Below, piece by piece: positions 25,446-33,913 of a stretch of DNA of 53,262 bases. The stretch's first letter is position 1. Each line of letters starts with the position of its first letter. The position numbers were made by a program, and so were the translations under genes. Source of the DNA: Photobacterium rosenbergii (GTDB lineage Bacteria > Pseudomonadota > Gammaproteobacteria > Enterobacterales > Vibrionaceae); NCBI RefSeq assembly GCF_003026455.1, contig NZ_PYMB01000027.1, positions 1 through 53,262 on the forward strand. The letters run 5' to 3'. A model generated the notes under the pieces. That model did not search any database, was not told the origin of the DNA, and saw only the letters and a program-made list of their open reading frames with translations.

Positions 25446-26525
25446 ATGAAAGCGGCAACAGCGTATATCAATACCGAGGCATTGACTCACAACCTGCAGC
25501 AAATTCGCAGCCAGGCGCCAAACAGCAAGATATTGGCTGTGGTAAAGGCGAATGGTTATGGCCATGGGCTGGAATATGTGGCGAAAAGCCTGCCTGATGT
25601 CGATGGCTTTGGTGTTGCCCGTATTGAAGAAGCCTTGACCTTGCGTGCAGGTGGCGTGGTTAAGCCGGTGTTGTTGCTGGAAGGCTTTTATGCCCCTTCT
25701 GATCTGCCCGTGTTAGTAACTAACAATATCCATACCGTGGTCCACTCGATTGAACAGTTGGAAGCTCTAGAGCGAGCGGAGTTGGATAGCCCTGTTGTAG
25801 TATGGCTGAAAATCGATACCGGTATGCATCGCTTGGGCGTACGTCCCGAGCAATATGCCGAATTCGTCGAGCGTCTCCATGCCTGCCCGAATGTGGCAAA
25901 ACCGCTGCGTTATATGAGCCACTTTGGTTGTGCGGATGAACTGGCGAGTGATGTCACGCCACGCCAGATAGATGCTTTTATGGCGTTGACCGAGGGCTGT
26001 CGTGGCGAGCGATCGCTAGCAGCTTCTGCCGGGATATTGGCTTGGCCTGATAGCCACTTGGAATGGATCCGACCTGGGATCATTATGTACGGTGTATCGC
26101 CGTTTGCTGAACCGGCACGTGGTGCCGAATCCTATAACTTGAAACCGGTTATGACACTGACCTCAAGCCTGATCGCTGTTCGTGAGGTGAAGAAAGGTGA
26201 GTCAGTAGGGTATGGTGGGATTTGGACCAGCGAGCGTGATACTAAGGTTGGCGTTATCGCGATTGGCTATGGTGATGGCTATCCGCGCACTGCGCCTAAT
26301 GGTACCCCGGTAATGGTCAATGGCCGTATTGTTCCAATGGCTGGCCGGGTATCAATGGATATGCTGACTGTTGATCTGGGGCCTGACTCTACGGATAAAG
26401 TCGGTGATGAAGCCATTTTATGGGGAGAAGGGTTACCTGCTGAGATTGTTGCCGAGCATATCGGAACTATTGCTTATGAGCTGGTGACTAAACTCACATC
26501 CAGAGTTGCCATGGCGTATCAGTAA
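25446..26525 (+). CDS. alr: Alanine racemase
   Basis: A PLP enzyme that interconverts L- and D-alanine for peptidoglycan. The protein has 359 residues; the PLP lysine is K34 in AVVKANGYGHG, and the catalytic tyrosine lies in GVGYGG-like and MYGVSPF elements in the second half. An AGGAA ribosome site precedes ATG 25446. It shares the strand with dnaB and may be co-transcribed. There is no signal peptide, so it is the cytoplasmic biosynthetic form rather than a periplasmic broad-spectrum racemase. Confidence 0.97.
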   Translation: MKAATAYINTEALTHNLQQIRSQAPNSKILAVVKANGYGHGLEYVAKSLPDVDGFGVARIEEALTLRAGGVVKPVLLLEGFYAPSDLPVLVTNNIHTVVHSIEQLEALERAELDSPVVVWLKIDTGMHRLGVRPEQYAEFVERLHACPNVAKPLRYMSHFGCADELASDVTPRQIDAFMALTEGCRGERSLAASAGILAWPDSHLEWIRPGIIMYGVSPFAEPARGAESYNLKPVMTLTSSLIAVREVKKGESVGYGGIWTSERDTKVGVIAIGYGDGYPRTAPNGTPVMVNGRIVPMAGRVSMDMLTVDLGPDSTDKVGDEAILWGEGLPAEIVAEHIGTIAYELVTKLTSRVAMAYQ

Positions 26526-26572
26526 TTGGCTTACTTTTATCCAAAAACGACAAACGAATTAACTCATATACA

Positions 26573-27823
26573 ATGACAAAAATTATCAAAGCCGCAGCAA
26601 TGGTTGCGGCTTTTTCATGCTCAACGACTGCTTTGGCCGATAGTTGGCCGACATGGGATCCCGAGACAGCCTTCGTGCCTTTTGCGTTTTCGACGGATGC
26701 CATGGGGGTATCGGTTGGGATGGCCGGCTTGCTCAAAGGGGCTGGACAGCCTCAGGCGGCTTTACTGGGGGCAGGGGTATACAGTGAAAAGGGAACCTGG
26801 CTCACTTACCTTGGAGCCAGCAACTATATTATCAGCCAAGACAGCCGGTGGTTGTTTGGTGCTGAGTTGTTTGATGCCAGCTATAAACAGTTTGATTACT
26901 ACCTTGGTGAAGCGTCGAGCAACGGGTCATCGGTTGATGACAAGGTGGTTGCGGATGCCAAAGAGTCGCAATATCGCTTGTCAATGAGGTACATCCTGCC
27001 ATTGGGGGCCGGCGAGAGCCAGGGGATCAGAGCTGCATTGATGCCGGTCCGCAAACTGACTGGCCATACGCCGTGGGAAAGTGGTGTGAGTTCGTTGGAG
27101 TTTAGGCCGTTTTATCAGGGACGAGAGTTCGATGATTTGCCGACCTCCCAAATTGAGCCGGCTGACTTTAGTGAAGTTGAAGAAGTCTGGGGGCTAGAGA
27201 CCCGTTTTGACTGGGATAACCGTAACAATACCCGTAACCCTACCGAAGGTAGCCAAAGCCAGTTTTCGGTGACCTATGATCCCGGTAGTAGTGATCGTCC
27301 AAGCTGGTGGAAATGGGAGTTTGAACAGAGCTGGTTCTGGTCATTCGGTAACCTCGGTGAGTTGTTTGACCAACAGATCCTCGCATTGAACATTTACACG
27401 GCTGATACCCCAAGCTGGAACAGTACCGAACAGGTCAATGGCACTGATACTTTCCGTCGGCCGCCGGCCTATGCCGGTAACCGTCTGGGGGGCTTGTACC
27501 GCCTGAGGAGTTTTTCCGGAGGCCGTTTCGTCGACAGGGCGGCGATGAGCTATAGCATGGAATACCGGGTGATGCCTGACTGGCAACCGCTGGAGGACTG
27601 GCCGGTATTTGAATGGTATGACGTACCCTGGTGGCAATGGGTGGCCTTCGTCGATGTCGGCAGGGTTGCCGACGAGTACGATTTGGCCGAGCTGCACAGT
27701 GACATGAAATGGAGTGTCGGTGGTGCGGTTCGATTCCAGGTTGAAGGGATCGTGGTGCGAACGGAAATGGCTTGGGGCAGCGAAGACAGCCTGTTCCGGG
27801 TAATGATCAACCAGCCTTTCTAG
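26573..27823 (+). CDS. BamA/TamA-type (Omp85) outer-membrane barrel protein without POTRA domains
   Basis: A 416-residue protein with a signal peptide (KIIKAAAMVAAFSCSTTALA). The C-terminal half resembles the surface-antigen (Bac_surface_Ag) barrel: TRFDWDNRNNTRNPTEGSQ is the typical turn, NRLGGLYRLRSF is the conserved lid-lock region, and the last residues MINQPF end in Phe as for BAM substrates. No POTRA repeat is visible before the barrel. It lies 47 bp after alr. Function unknown; not BamA or TamA themselves, which are much longer. Confidence 0.8.
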   Translation: MTKIIKAAAMVAAFSCSTTALADSWPTWDPETAFVPFAFSTDAMGVSVGMAGLLKGAGQPQAALLGAGVYSEKGTWLTYLGASNYIISQDSRWLFGAELFDASYKQFDYYLGEASSNGSSVDDKVVADAKESQYRLSMRYILPLGAGESQGIRAALMPVRKLTGHTPWESGVSSLEFRPFYQGREFDDLPTSQIEPADFSEVEEVWGLETRFDWDNRNNTRNPTEGSQSQFSVTYDPGSSDRPSWWKWEFEQSWFWSFGNLGELFDQQILALNIYTADTPSWNSTEQVNGTDTFRRPPAYAGNRLGGLYRLRSFSGGRFVDRAAMSYSMEYRVMPDWQPLEDWPVFEWYDVPWWQWVAFVDVGRVADEYDLAELHSDMKWSVGGAVRFQVEGIVVRTEMAWGSEDSLFRVMINQPF

Positions 27824-27870
27824 TTTTCCTTTCTTTTTTACAGGGCGGCGCAACTTGCGCCCCCTCTGTC

Positions 27871-28290
27871 CTATTCTCCCTGCAAGGTGATAACCAGGCG
27901 ACGACTACCGCCATGGTCACGGTGCTCGCCAAGGTACACACCCTGCCAGGTACCCAATGCAAATCGACCGTTAGTGATGGGCATACTGATGCTGGTGCCA
28001 AGCATGGAGGCCTTGATATGGGCAGGCATATCATCATCCCCTTCGTAGGTATGTTGGTAGTAAGGGGCACGTTCCGGCACAGCCTGGTTGAAGTGGGCTT
28101 CCATATCACTGCGAACGGTAGGGTCAGCGTTTTCGTTAAGTGTCAGGCTGGCCGAGGTGTGCTGGATAAACAAGTGGGCAAGCCCGACGTTTATCTGAGC
28201 GAGCTCCGGAATTTGTTGTTCAATTTCATCGGTAATGAGGTGGAAGCCGCGGGCTCGCGGGCGTAGTTGGATTGTTTTTTGGTACCACAT
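27871..28290 (-). CDS. YjbQ family (UPF0047) protein
   Basis: A 139-residue protein with the family landmarks QINVGLAHLFIQHTSASLTLNEN (20 residues around HTSASL), a central HTYEGDDDMPAHIK and the C-terminal TWQGVYLGEHRDHGGSRR. Conserved His residues form a metal site. E. coli YjbQ shows weak thiamine-phosphate synthase activity, but the physiological role is unsettled. It is convergent with the Omp85-like gene and divergent from pgi. Confidence 0.9.
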   Translation of the reverse strand: MWYQKTIQLRPRARGFHLITDEIEQQIPELAQINVGLAHLFIQHTSASLTLNENADPTVRSDMEAHFNQAVPERAPYYQHTYEGDDDMPAHIKASMLGTSISMPITNGRFALGTWQGVYLGEHRDHGGSRRLVITLQGE

Positions 28291-28452
28291 CGTTATTATT
28301 CCTTTTATTACACGAGCAAGAAACGTGTCATATAGTCAATATATGCCGGTTTCCTGAGCTTACCATTTACTCTCAAGTTTCGTGACCTGACGCAATGAAG
28401 GTAGGTATCCCTTCACGTCATAATTATTCATAAGTTGTAAAATTACAAAAAT

Positions 28453-28481
28453 TTAGCTGACCTGTTAACTTGAGCTACACT
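28453..28481 (+). promoter_or_regulatory. Putative pgi promoter and 5' UTR hairpin
   Basis: TTAGCT-N17-TACACT lies about 100 bp upstream of pgi. The leader contains an inverted repeat ATCCATT (28520-28526) / AATGGAT (28550-28556) with a 23-nt loop, ending 27 bp before the start codon. The promoter match is moderate. Confidence 0.35.
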
Positions 28482-28583
28482 AGGGTCAACAAAACGAACA
28501 ACATTTACTAAGATCGGGGATCCATTGCTTGGATTATGCTGACAAGACTAATGGATTAACAATTAAAAATCAGGAACTTCATC

Positions 28584-30236
28584 ATGTTGAAAAACATCAA
28601 TCCGACTCACACTGAGGCGTGGAAAGCGCTAACTGCACACTTCGAAGACGCTCAGGACCTTCAGCTTAGCGAGCTGTTTGCCAATGACGGCGAGCGTTTC
28701 AACAAGTTCTCTGCCAACTTCGGCGATGACATCCTTCTGGATTACTCCAAGAACCTGATCACTGAAGAAACCATGAGCAAGTTGTTTGCTTTGGCTGAGC
28801 AGACTGAACTGAAAGCTGCGATTGCAGACCTGTTCAGCGGTGAGAAGATCAACCAGACAGAAGGCCGTGCAGTTCTGCACTCGGCACTGCGTAACCGCAG
28901 CAACACGCCAGTTATGGTTGACGGCGAAGACGTGATGCCAAACGTCAATGCGGTACTGGAAAAGATGAAAGGCTTCACTGCACGTATTGTTGACGGTGAA
29001 TGGAAAGGTTACACCGGCAAAGAAATCACTGACGTGGTGAACATCGGTATCGGTGGTTCGGACCTTGGTCCTTACATGGTGACGGAAGCGCTGGCACCAT
29101 ACAAAACTCGCCTGAACATGCACTTTGTTTCTAACGTTGATGGTACTCACATCGCAGAGACACTGAAAGGCCTTAACCCAGAAACTACGCTGTTCCTGAT
29201 CGCATCTAAGACCTTCACCACCCAGGAAACCATGACCAATGCCCACTCGGCGCGTGATTGGTTCTTGGCTTCTGCAAGTGATCAGGCTCACGTTGCGAAG
29301 CACTTCGCTGCACTTTCTACCAACGCGCAGTCTGTAGCGGATTTCGGTATCGATACTGACAACATGTTCGAGTTCTGGGACTGGGTTGGCGGTCGTTACT
29401 CGCTATGTTCGGCAATCGGCCTATCTATCAGCCTGGCTATCGGCTTCGACAACTTTGTTGAGTTGCTAGAAGGTGCCCACGCGATGGACCAGCACTTCAC
29501 TGAAGCGCCGCTTGAGCAAAACCTGCCAGTAATCCTTGCCCTGATCGGCATTTGGTACAACAACTTCCACGGCGCAGAAACTGAGGCTATCTTGCCTTAC
29601 GATCAGTACCTGCACCGTTTTGCGGCTTACTTCCAGCAAGGTAACATGGAATCGAACGGTAAGTGTGTTGACCGTGGCGGCAACCCAATTGATTACCAAA
29701 CAGGTCCAATTATCTGGGGTGAACCAGGCACAAATGGCCAGCATGCGTTCTACCAGCTTATCCACCAAGGTACCAAGCTGATCCCTTGTGACTTCATTGC
29801 TCCGGCAATCAGCCACAACCCACTGAGCGATCACCATCCGAAATTGATGGCAAACTTCTTTGCCCAGACTGAAGCGTTGGCATTCGGTAAGAGCAAAGAG
29901 CAGGTTGAAGCAGAATTCCTGGCTGCTGGCAAAACGTTGGAAGAAGTGGCTGAGCTAGTACCGTTTAAGGTATTTGACGGTAACCGCCCAACTAACTCTA
30001 TCCTGGTTAAGCAAGTAACACCGACGGTATTGGGTTCATTGATCGCGCTTTACGAGCACAAGATCTTCACCCAGGGCGTGATCTGGAATATCTTCAGCTT
30101 TGACCAGTGGGGTGTTGAGCTAGGCAAGCAACTAGCCAACAATATCCTGCCTGAACTAGGCGGTGCAGAGGCAGTAGCGAGCCATGATAGCTCGACCAAC
30201 GGTCTGATCAATGCATTCAAACAGTGGCGCCAGTAA
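28584..30236 (+). CDS. pgi: Glucose-6-phosphate isomerase
   Basis: Interconverts glucose-6-phosphate and fructose-6-phosphate in glycolysis and gluconeogenesis. The protein has 550 residues. Signatures: VNIGIGGSDLGP near 153-164, GGRYSLCSAIGLS near 270, and GEPGTNGQHAFYQLIHQG near 380 with the catalytic Glu and His. An AGGAA site precedes ATG 28584. Monocistronic, followed by a shared terminator. Confidence 0.99.
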   Translation: MLKNINPTHTEAWKALTAHFEDAQDLQLSELFANDGERFNKFSANFGDDILLDYSKNLITEETMSKLFALAEQTELKAAIADLFSGEKINQTEGRAVLHSALRNRSNTPVMVDGEDVMPNVNAVLEKMKGFTARIVDGEWKGYTGKEITDVVNIGIGGSDLGPYMVTEALAPYKTRLNMHFVSNVDGTHIAETLKGLNPETTLFLIASKTFTTQETMTNAHSARDWFLASASDQAHVAKHFAALSTNAQSVADFGIDTDNMFEFWDWVGGRYSLCSAIGLSISLAIGFDNFVELLEGAHAMDQHFTEAPLEQNLPVILALIGIWYNNFHGAETEAILPYDQYLHRFAAYFQQGNMESNGKCVDRGGNPIDYQTGPIIWGEPGTNGQHAFYQLIHQGTKLIPCDFIAPAISHNPLSDHHPKLMANFFAQTEALAFGKSKEQVEAEFLAAGKTLEEVAELVPFKVFDGNRPTNSILVKQVTPTVLGSLIALYEHKIFTQGVIWNIFSFDQWGVELGKQLANNILPELGGAEAVASHDSSTNGLINAFKQWRQ

Positions 30237-30258
30237 TCGCTAGCTGATTGGAAGCAAT

Positions 30259-30287
30259 AAAAAACGCCGCTTTGCGGCGTTTTTTTA
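30259..30287. terminator. Bidirectional terminator between pgi and the cold-shock gene
   Basis: AAAACGCCGC-TTT-GCGGCGTTTT with A run on the left and T run on the right; it serves pgi (+) and the convergent csp gene (-). Confidence 0.94.
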
Positions 30288-30307
30288 TGAAGGGCTTTTG
30301 GGCGGCA

Positions 30308-30517
30308 TTAAGACAGCGCAACAACTTCGCTCGCTTGTGGACCTTTCTGACCATCTGTCACGATAAACTCGACATTTTGACCTTCATGTAGGGTGCGACG
30401 GCCCTGAGCCTGAATAGCACTGAAGTGAACGAATACATCTTTGCCATCAGCACCAGAGATGAAGCCAAAGCCCTTTTCATCGTTGAACCATTTTACGGTT
30501 CCAGTCAGTTTGTTCAT
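30308..30517 (-). CDS. CspA-family cold-shock protein
   Basis: A 69-residue single cold-shock domain protein starting MNKLTGTVKWFNDEKGFGFI; RNP1 KGFGFI and RNP2 VFVHFSA bind single-stranded nucleic acid. ATG 30517 has AGGAAAG upstream; a longer reading from 30574 adds 19 residues without match and was rejected. Length and sequence fit the CspA/CspE group rather than CspD. The exact paralogue cannot be assigned. A 268-bp region upstream (to 30785) leaves room for the long 5' leader typical of such genes. Confidence 0.95.
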   Translation of the reverse strand: MNKLTGTVKWFNDEKGFGFISGADGKDVFVHFSAIQAQGRRTLHEGQNVEFIVTDGQKGPQASEVVALS

Positions 30518-30735
30518 GTTACGATCTTTCCTTTGAATGAGGGTATTTCCTTGCTTAGCCCCACGGGTAAGCAAAATGACGCGCGGGGGACATCAAATCT
30601 ATAAGTGTCTTGATGCCTATCCAGCATATCGAGTCTAGATCGAATATATGACAGTTGGTAGTCTTTTATCTGAGATTTGTGGCAACTTCACATAAAAATC
30701 AAAGTGATAAGTTTGATGATAGGTTGCGGTAAGGA

Positions 30736-30762
30736 CTTTCAACCAGCGAGGCCAGTTGAAAG
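30736..30762. other. Perfect 8-bp hairpin downstream of cheX-like gene
   Basis: CTTTCAAC (30736-30743) pairs with GTTGAAAG (30755-30762) around an 11-nt loop. It lies 24 bp past the stop of the minus-strand cheX-like gene. There is no T run on the minus strand, so it may be a 3' stability hairpin rather than an intrinsic terminator. Confidence 0.4.
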
Positions 30763-30785
30763 CCTAAGGAATGGATGAAGTAAGA

Positions 30786-31250
30786 TTATCCGTCAAAGCA
30801 TATTTCGATAAAGGCTTTACCGTATTCGGAATCAAACGGCATGATAATTATCGCGCCATCACACTTGTGGGTAATAGTATGGCCGCGACCAGATACGACT
30901 GCCGGGGTAGCCATATCGAATTCGTAGCCTTTCTCTGCCAGGGTGCGCTTGGCTCCACCGGTCACCATGTTGGTGATTTCACCCACCATATCTGTGACCT
31001 CTTCATTGATGCTATGTGGGCGCTCACCCAGCATTCTTTGCATGATTTCTAGTGCAAGTCCCTCATCAAAGGTAATAGACATTGATCCTTTGGTTTTCGG
31101 GCCAACCATACCAATTAACCCCGATACATCGCCTCTGGCAATTTCATCTTTTTTGAGTCGGGGTTTCTGTGGAGCCAACTCCATCGACGCCATGGTTTTG
31201 AGAACATTCAAAAGTGACGCCAGGAAAGGGTTTACGAATTCTGCGCGCAT
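30786..31250 (-). CDS. CheX-like chemotaxis phosphatase (CheC/CheX/FliY family)
   Basis: A 154-residue cytoplasmic protein with the CheX fold pattern: MRAEFVNPFLASLLNVLKTM at the N terminus, GLIGMVGPKTKGSMSITFDE, and the catalytic E-x-x-N element in MVGEITNMVTGGAKRTL near 90-105. CheX proteins dephosphorylate CheY-P or related response regulators. The gene lies 37 bp downstream of zur on the same strand, so zur-cheX is a probable operon. Which response regulator it acts on is not visible. Confidence 0.85.
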   Translation of the reverse strand: MRAEFVNPFLASLLNVLKTMASMELAPQKPRLKKDEIARGDVSGLIGMVGPKTKGSMSITFDEGLALEIMQRMLGERPHSINEEVTDMVGEITNMVTGGAKRTLAEKGYEFDMATPAVVSGRGHTITHKCDGAIIIMPFDSEYGKAFIEICFDG

Positions 31251-31287
31251 AATCTAATAACGACTGTCTCTGTCTGAATAAAATAAC

Positions 31288-31731
31288 TTACTTGTTTTTA
31301 CACTGCTGGCAAACACCATGACTTTCAACAACATGGTTTGTGACTTCAAAGCCTCGTTGCTCTGCTCGCTGGCGAAGAAGCTTAGCAAGCTCTTCATCAT
31401 GGCACTCTTCGACATTCCCGCACTGGCTACAGATGAGCAGCTGAGAACAATGATCAGCATGGCCTAGTAGACAACAGGCAATATAGCTGTTGGTTGACTC
31501 GACTTTGTGGACAAAGCCTTGGGCAAGGAGAAAATCTAGGGCTCGGTAGATTGTCGGAGGCTTCGCCTGGGGTTCGCTTTCACGTAGCAAATCCAACAGT
31601 TCGTAGGCACTGATCGAGCTATGATGCTCGATGATCAATGTCAGAACCTTCAGTCTTTGAGGCGTCAGTCTTACTCCTCGTTGCTCACAGAGCTGCTGGG
31701 CGGTTGCCAGCAACTGACCTTTATTTGCCAT
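31288..31731 (-). CDS. zur: Zinc uptake regulator Zur (Fur family)
   Basis: A dimeric zinc-responsive repressor of znuABC and zinc-free ribosomal protein paralogues. The protein has 147 residues: a winged helix with VRLTPQRLKVL and EPQAKPPTIYRALDFLL, matching E. coli Zur closely, then the dimerisation domain with structural zinc ligands in LICSQCGNVEEC and HGVCQQCKNK. Divergent from dusA, separated by about 970 bp. Confidence 0.95.
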   Translation of the reverse strand: MANKGQLLATAQQLCEQRGVRLTPQRLKVLTLIIEHHSSISAYELLDLLRESEPQAKPPTIYRALDFLLAQGFVHKVESTNSYIACCLLGHADHCSQLLICSQCGNVEECHDEELAKLLRQRAEQRGFEVTNHVVESHGVCQQCKNK

Positions 31732-31796
31732 ATAACCTCAAAATACAAGCGATAAGTACTCCATATTACCACACTCATTCCCAAAGTGACCTCTGT

Positions 31797-31814
31797 AATA
31801 ACGTTTCCGTTATT
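31797..31814. promoter_or_regulatory. Perfect palindrome upstream of zur
   Basis: AATAACG-TTTC-CGTTATT is a perfect 7-bp inverted repeat centred about 75 bp upstream of the zur start codon. It could be an operator for zur or for a small divergent gene. It does not match the Zur consensus orientation (GTTATA/TATAAC), so the binding protein is unknown. Confidence 0.4.
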
Positions 31815-31854
31815 TGTGCCGGAAAATTGTCGCCAAGAAGTGTTAGGTGTATCT

Positions 31855-31980
31855 ATGATCACCATCTTGTCTTGCTTTTTGGTTTGTATGCAGCCTAAAG
31901 CTGTACGCTTTCTTTTTGTGGCTTTGGTTGCGCTTAAACTATTGATTTCATTTGTTTTTTGTTCTTGTTCAGCTTTTTGA
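31855..31980 (+). CDS. Possible 41-residue hydrophobic small protein
   Basis: From ATG 31855 an open frame encodes MITILSCFLVCMQPKAVRFL and a second hydrophobic stretch VALVALKLLISFVFCSCSAF. It could be a small membrane protein with one or two helices and four Cys. A weak TTAGGTG site lies 6 bases upstream. The T-rich composition of this intergenic region produces hydrophobic readings by chance, so support is weak. No family recognised. Confidence 0.18.
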   Translation: MITILSCFLVCMQPKAVRFLFVALVALKLLISFVFCSCSAF

Positions 31981-32585
31981 GGTTTTTTCCGGCTGAGCTA
32001 TTTTCATTTTTACTATGATGACCCAAAAGATAATCCGTTTTAAATCAATGGTTTATGTGTATTTCCAAAATGTTATTTTTCATTTGGCCTATCATGTTAC
32101 TTAAGGTTATGCCAATTTGCTCATTATGTTCTTTTTGATGTTAGATTTTAGCCTGTGATGATCTATTTACCCAGGGTAATTGGCACATCATGATCTATTT
32201 AGTGGCTCTGTTTGGATCGTAATGATCTTTTTGCTTGTTTCTAAGTTGATGAGAACGCCAAGAAATGATGTACAGCGAAAGTGATTTTGTTCAGGGCTAA
32301 GCTGTTCGCACTTGTTGGTGTTTGGTGGTTGTAAATATATAGCTTTAAATATCAGTAATTTAAGTGCGTGTGCAGCTTTCTTGGTTTTATTTTGGGGTTG
32401 CTGGTACCCAAAAGCTTATTAAGCTGTACATTGAAATGGTGTTTGTAGTTAAGCCACTGTTTTTATTTTATTATTCTGTGTTATTAAAAATATACCTATG
32501 TTCTTTTTGCATTTGAGTGTTGCCGGATTCATGTTGATTTTTACAGTCTTGCTTGCCTAGAGTTACAGGCTAAATCAGATGCGAT
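31981..32585. other. T-rich intergenic region between zur and dusA
   Basis: About 600 bp with low GC and T-rich on the plus strand. No convincing gene. It holds the 32-bp phased repeat (32126-32253), a further copy of ATGTTCTTTTTG at 32498-32509, and a CAGCTTTTTG/GGCTGAGC imperfect hairpin near 31970-31996. The composition differs visibly from flanking genes. Confidence 0.6.
32126..32232 (+). repeat. Four motif copies phased at exactly 32 bp
   Basis: The motif ATG(A/T)TCT(A/T)TTT starts at 32126 (ATGTTCTTTTT), 32158 (ATGATCTATTT), 32190 (ATGATCTATTT) and 32222 (ATGATCTTTTT). All intervals are exactly 32 bp, close to three helical turns. The sequences between motifs are not conserved, so this is not a simple tandem duplication. 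The last three copies contain a Dam site GATC. It lies 480 bp upstream of dusA. Confidence 0.75.
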
Positions 32586-32614
32586 TTGGGATAGTGCTAG
32601 GAATAGGGTAGAAT
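32586..32614 (+). promoter_or_regulatory. Putative sigma-70 promoter of dusA
   Basis: TTGGGA (32586-32591) and TAGAAT (32609-32614) with a 17-bp spacer and a CCGCC discriminator, giving a leader of about 80 nt before dusA. Confidence 0.6.
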
Positions 32615-32702
32615 CCGCCTCCTTGCAGCGTTGTAAGATCCTTGGTTTGGGTGCAGCCCCTACCAGAAACGATAGATTTAGCGGTCGATAATGAGGTTTC
32701 CG

Positions 32703-33743
32703 ATGACAGATACTGCTGTTGTAATGAACGAACAGTCTAACGATGAGCAAACACAGCTGGGCCAGTACCCGGATTGTCGTTTATCTATTGCGCCGATGCT
32801 CGATTGGACTGACCGCCATTGCCGCTATTTCCATCGCTTGATCAGTGAGCGTACCCAGCTTTATACCGAAATGGTGACAACAGGCGCCATTATCCACGGT
32901 AAGGGTGACTACCTGGCTTACAACGAAGAGGAGCACCCACTGGTACTGCAATTGGGTGGTTCAAACCCGGCGGAACTTGCACAGTGTGCCAAATTGGCCG
33001 CAGAGCGTGGTTACGATGAGATCAACCTCAATGTAGGGTGCCCTTCTGATCGTGTGCAAAATGGCCGTTTCGGCGCTTGCCTGATGGGGGAAGCAGAACT
33101 GGTGGCTCAGTGTGTTTCAGCCATGCGTGAAGTGGTAGACATTCCGGTATCGGTGAAGACCCGTATTGGTATTGATGAGCAGGACTCGTATGAATTCCTG
33201 ACAGACTTTATCCGCATCGTCAGCGAAAAAGGCGGCTGTGAGGATTTTACTATCCACGCCCGTAAAGCATGGTTGAGCGGTTTGAGTCCTAAGGAAAACC
33301 GTGAGATCCCACCGCTGGACTACCCGCGTGTCTACCAATTGAAGAAAGACTTTTCACACCTGACCATGGGCATTAATGGTGGTGTGAAAACCATGGAAGA
33401 GATTGAAGCCCACCTTCAATATATGGATGGGGTAATGGTAGGCCGCGAAGCGTACCAAAACCCGTATTTGCTTGCTGAAGTGGACCAGCGCCTGTACGGC
33501 TTGGACAAGCCGGTGATAAAACGCCGTGAGATTGTTGAAGCCATGTTCCCGTATATTGAGCGTGAGTTGGCCAAAGGCACTTACCTCAACCACATCAGCC
33601 GCCATATGCTGGGTCTGTTCCAAAATATGCCGGGTGCACGTCAGTGGCGCCGCCACATCAGCGAGAATGCCCATAAGCCAGGTTCTGGTATTGAGGTGTT
33701 GGAGCAGGCAATGGCGAAGATCCCTGCTCACCTTGATGTCTAA
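32703..33743 (+). CDS. dusA: tRNA-dihydrouridine synthase A
   Basis: An FMN enzyme that reduces uridine in the D loop (U20 region) of tRNAs. From ATG 32703 the protein has 346 residues: APMLDWTDRHCRYFHRL near 29-45, EMVTTGAIIHGK, NLNVGCPSDRVQNG with the catalytic Cys, IHARKAWLSGLSPKENREIP and INGGVKTMEE. The start at 32703 has GAGG 6 bases upstream; an ATG at 32691 without a site is the alternative. Length and signatures match DusA rather than DusB or DusC. Confidence 0.97.
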   Translation: MTDTAVVMNEQSNDEQTQLGQYPDCRLSIAPMLDWTDRHCRYFHRLISERTQLYTEMVTTGAIIHGKGDYLAYNEEEHPLVLQLGGSNPAELAQCAKLAAERGYDEINLNVGCPSDRVQNGRFGACLMGEAELVAQCVSAMREVVDIPVSVKTRIGIDEQDSYEFLTDFIRIVSEKGGCEDFTIHARKAWLSGLSPKENREIPPLDYPRVYQLKKDFSHLTMGINGGVKTMEEIEAHLQYMDGVMVGREAYQNPYLLAEVDQRLYGLDKPVIKRREIVEAMFPYIERELAKGTYLNHISRHMLGLFQNMPGARQWRRHISENAHKPGSGIEVLEQAMAKIPAHLDV

Positions 33744-33808
33744 CCCTTAGAGGCCACAATGGTGAAAAAAGCCAAGTTGTTGGCGAAATAGACCAATATC
33801 TCGATGTT

Positions 33809-33840
33809 AAAGGCATACCGTTTTGCGGTATGCCTTTTTT
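33809..33840 (+). terminator. Intrinsic terminator after dusA
   Basis: AAAGGCATACCG-TTTTG-CGGTATGCCTTT stem followed by T run, 65 bp after dusA. Confidence 0.93.
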
Positions 33841-33913
33841 AATATGCTGATATTTAAAGAGTAAACGCTATTTCAATAACTTGGTCCACTTTGTGCAGTA
33901 CCTAAATCATTGG

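Noticed and set aside
27842..27864. Terminator between the Omp85-like gene and yjbQ
   Set aside because: A GC-rich dyad GGCGCA/TGCGCC exists, but neither strand has a downstream T run.
32179..32196. Sigma-54 promoter around TTGGCAC in the zur-dusA gap
   Set aside because: The -24 element is acceptable but no TTGC element lies at the required spacing.
32126..32253. crtS or a second replication origin
   Set aside because: The motif contains GATC, but I cannot confirm an RctB site by eye, and known crtS sites lie in a different gene context; kept only as a speculative comment.
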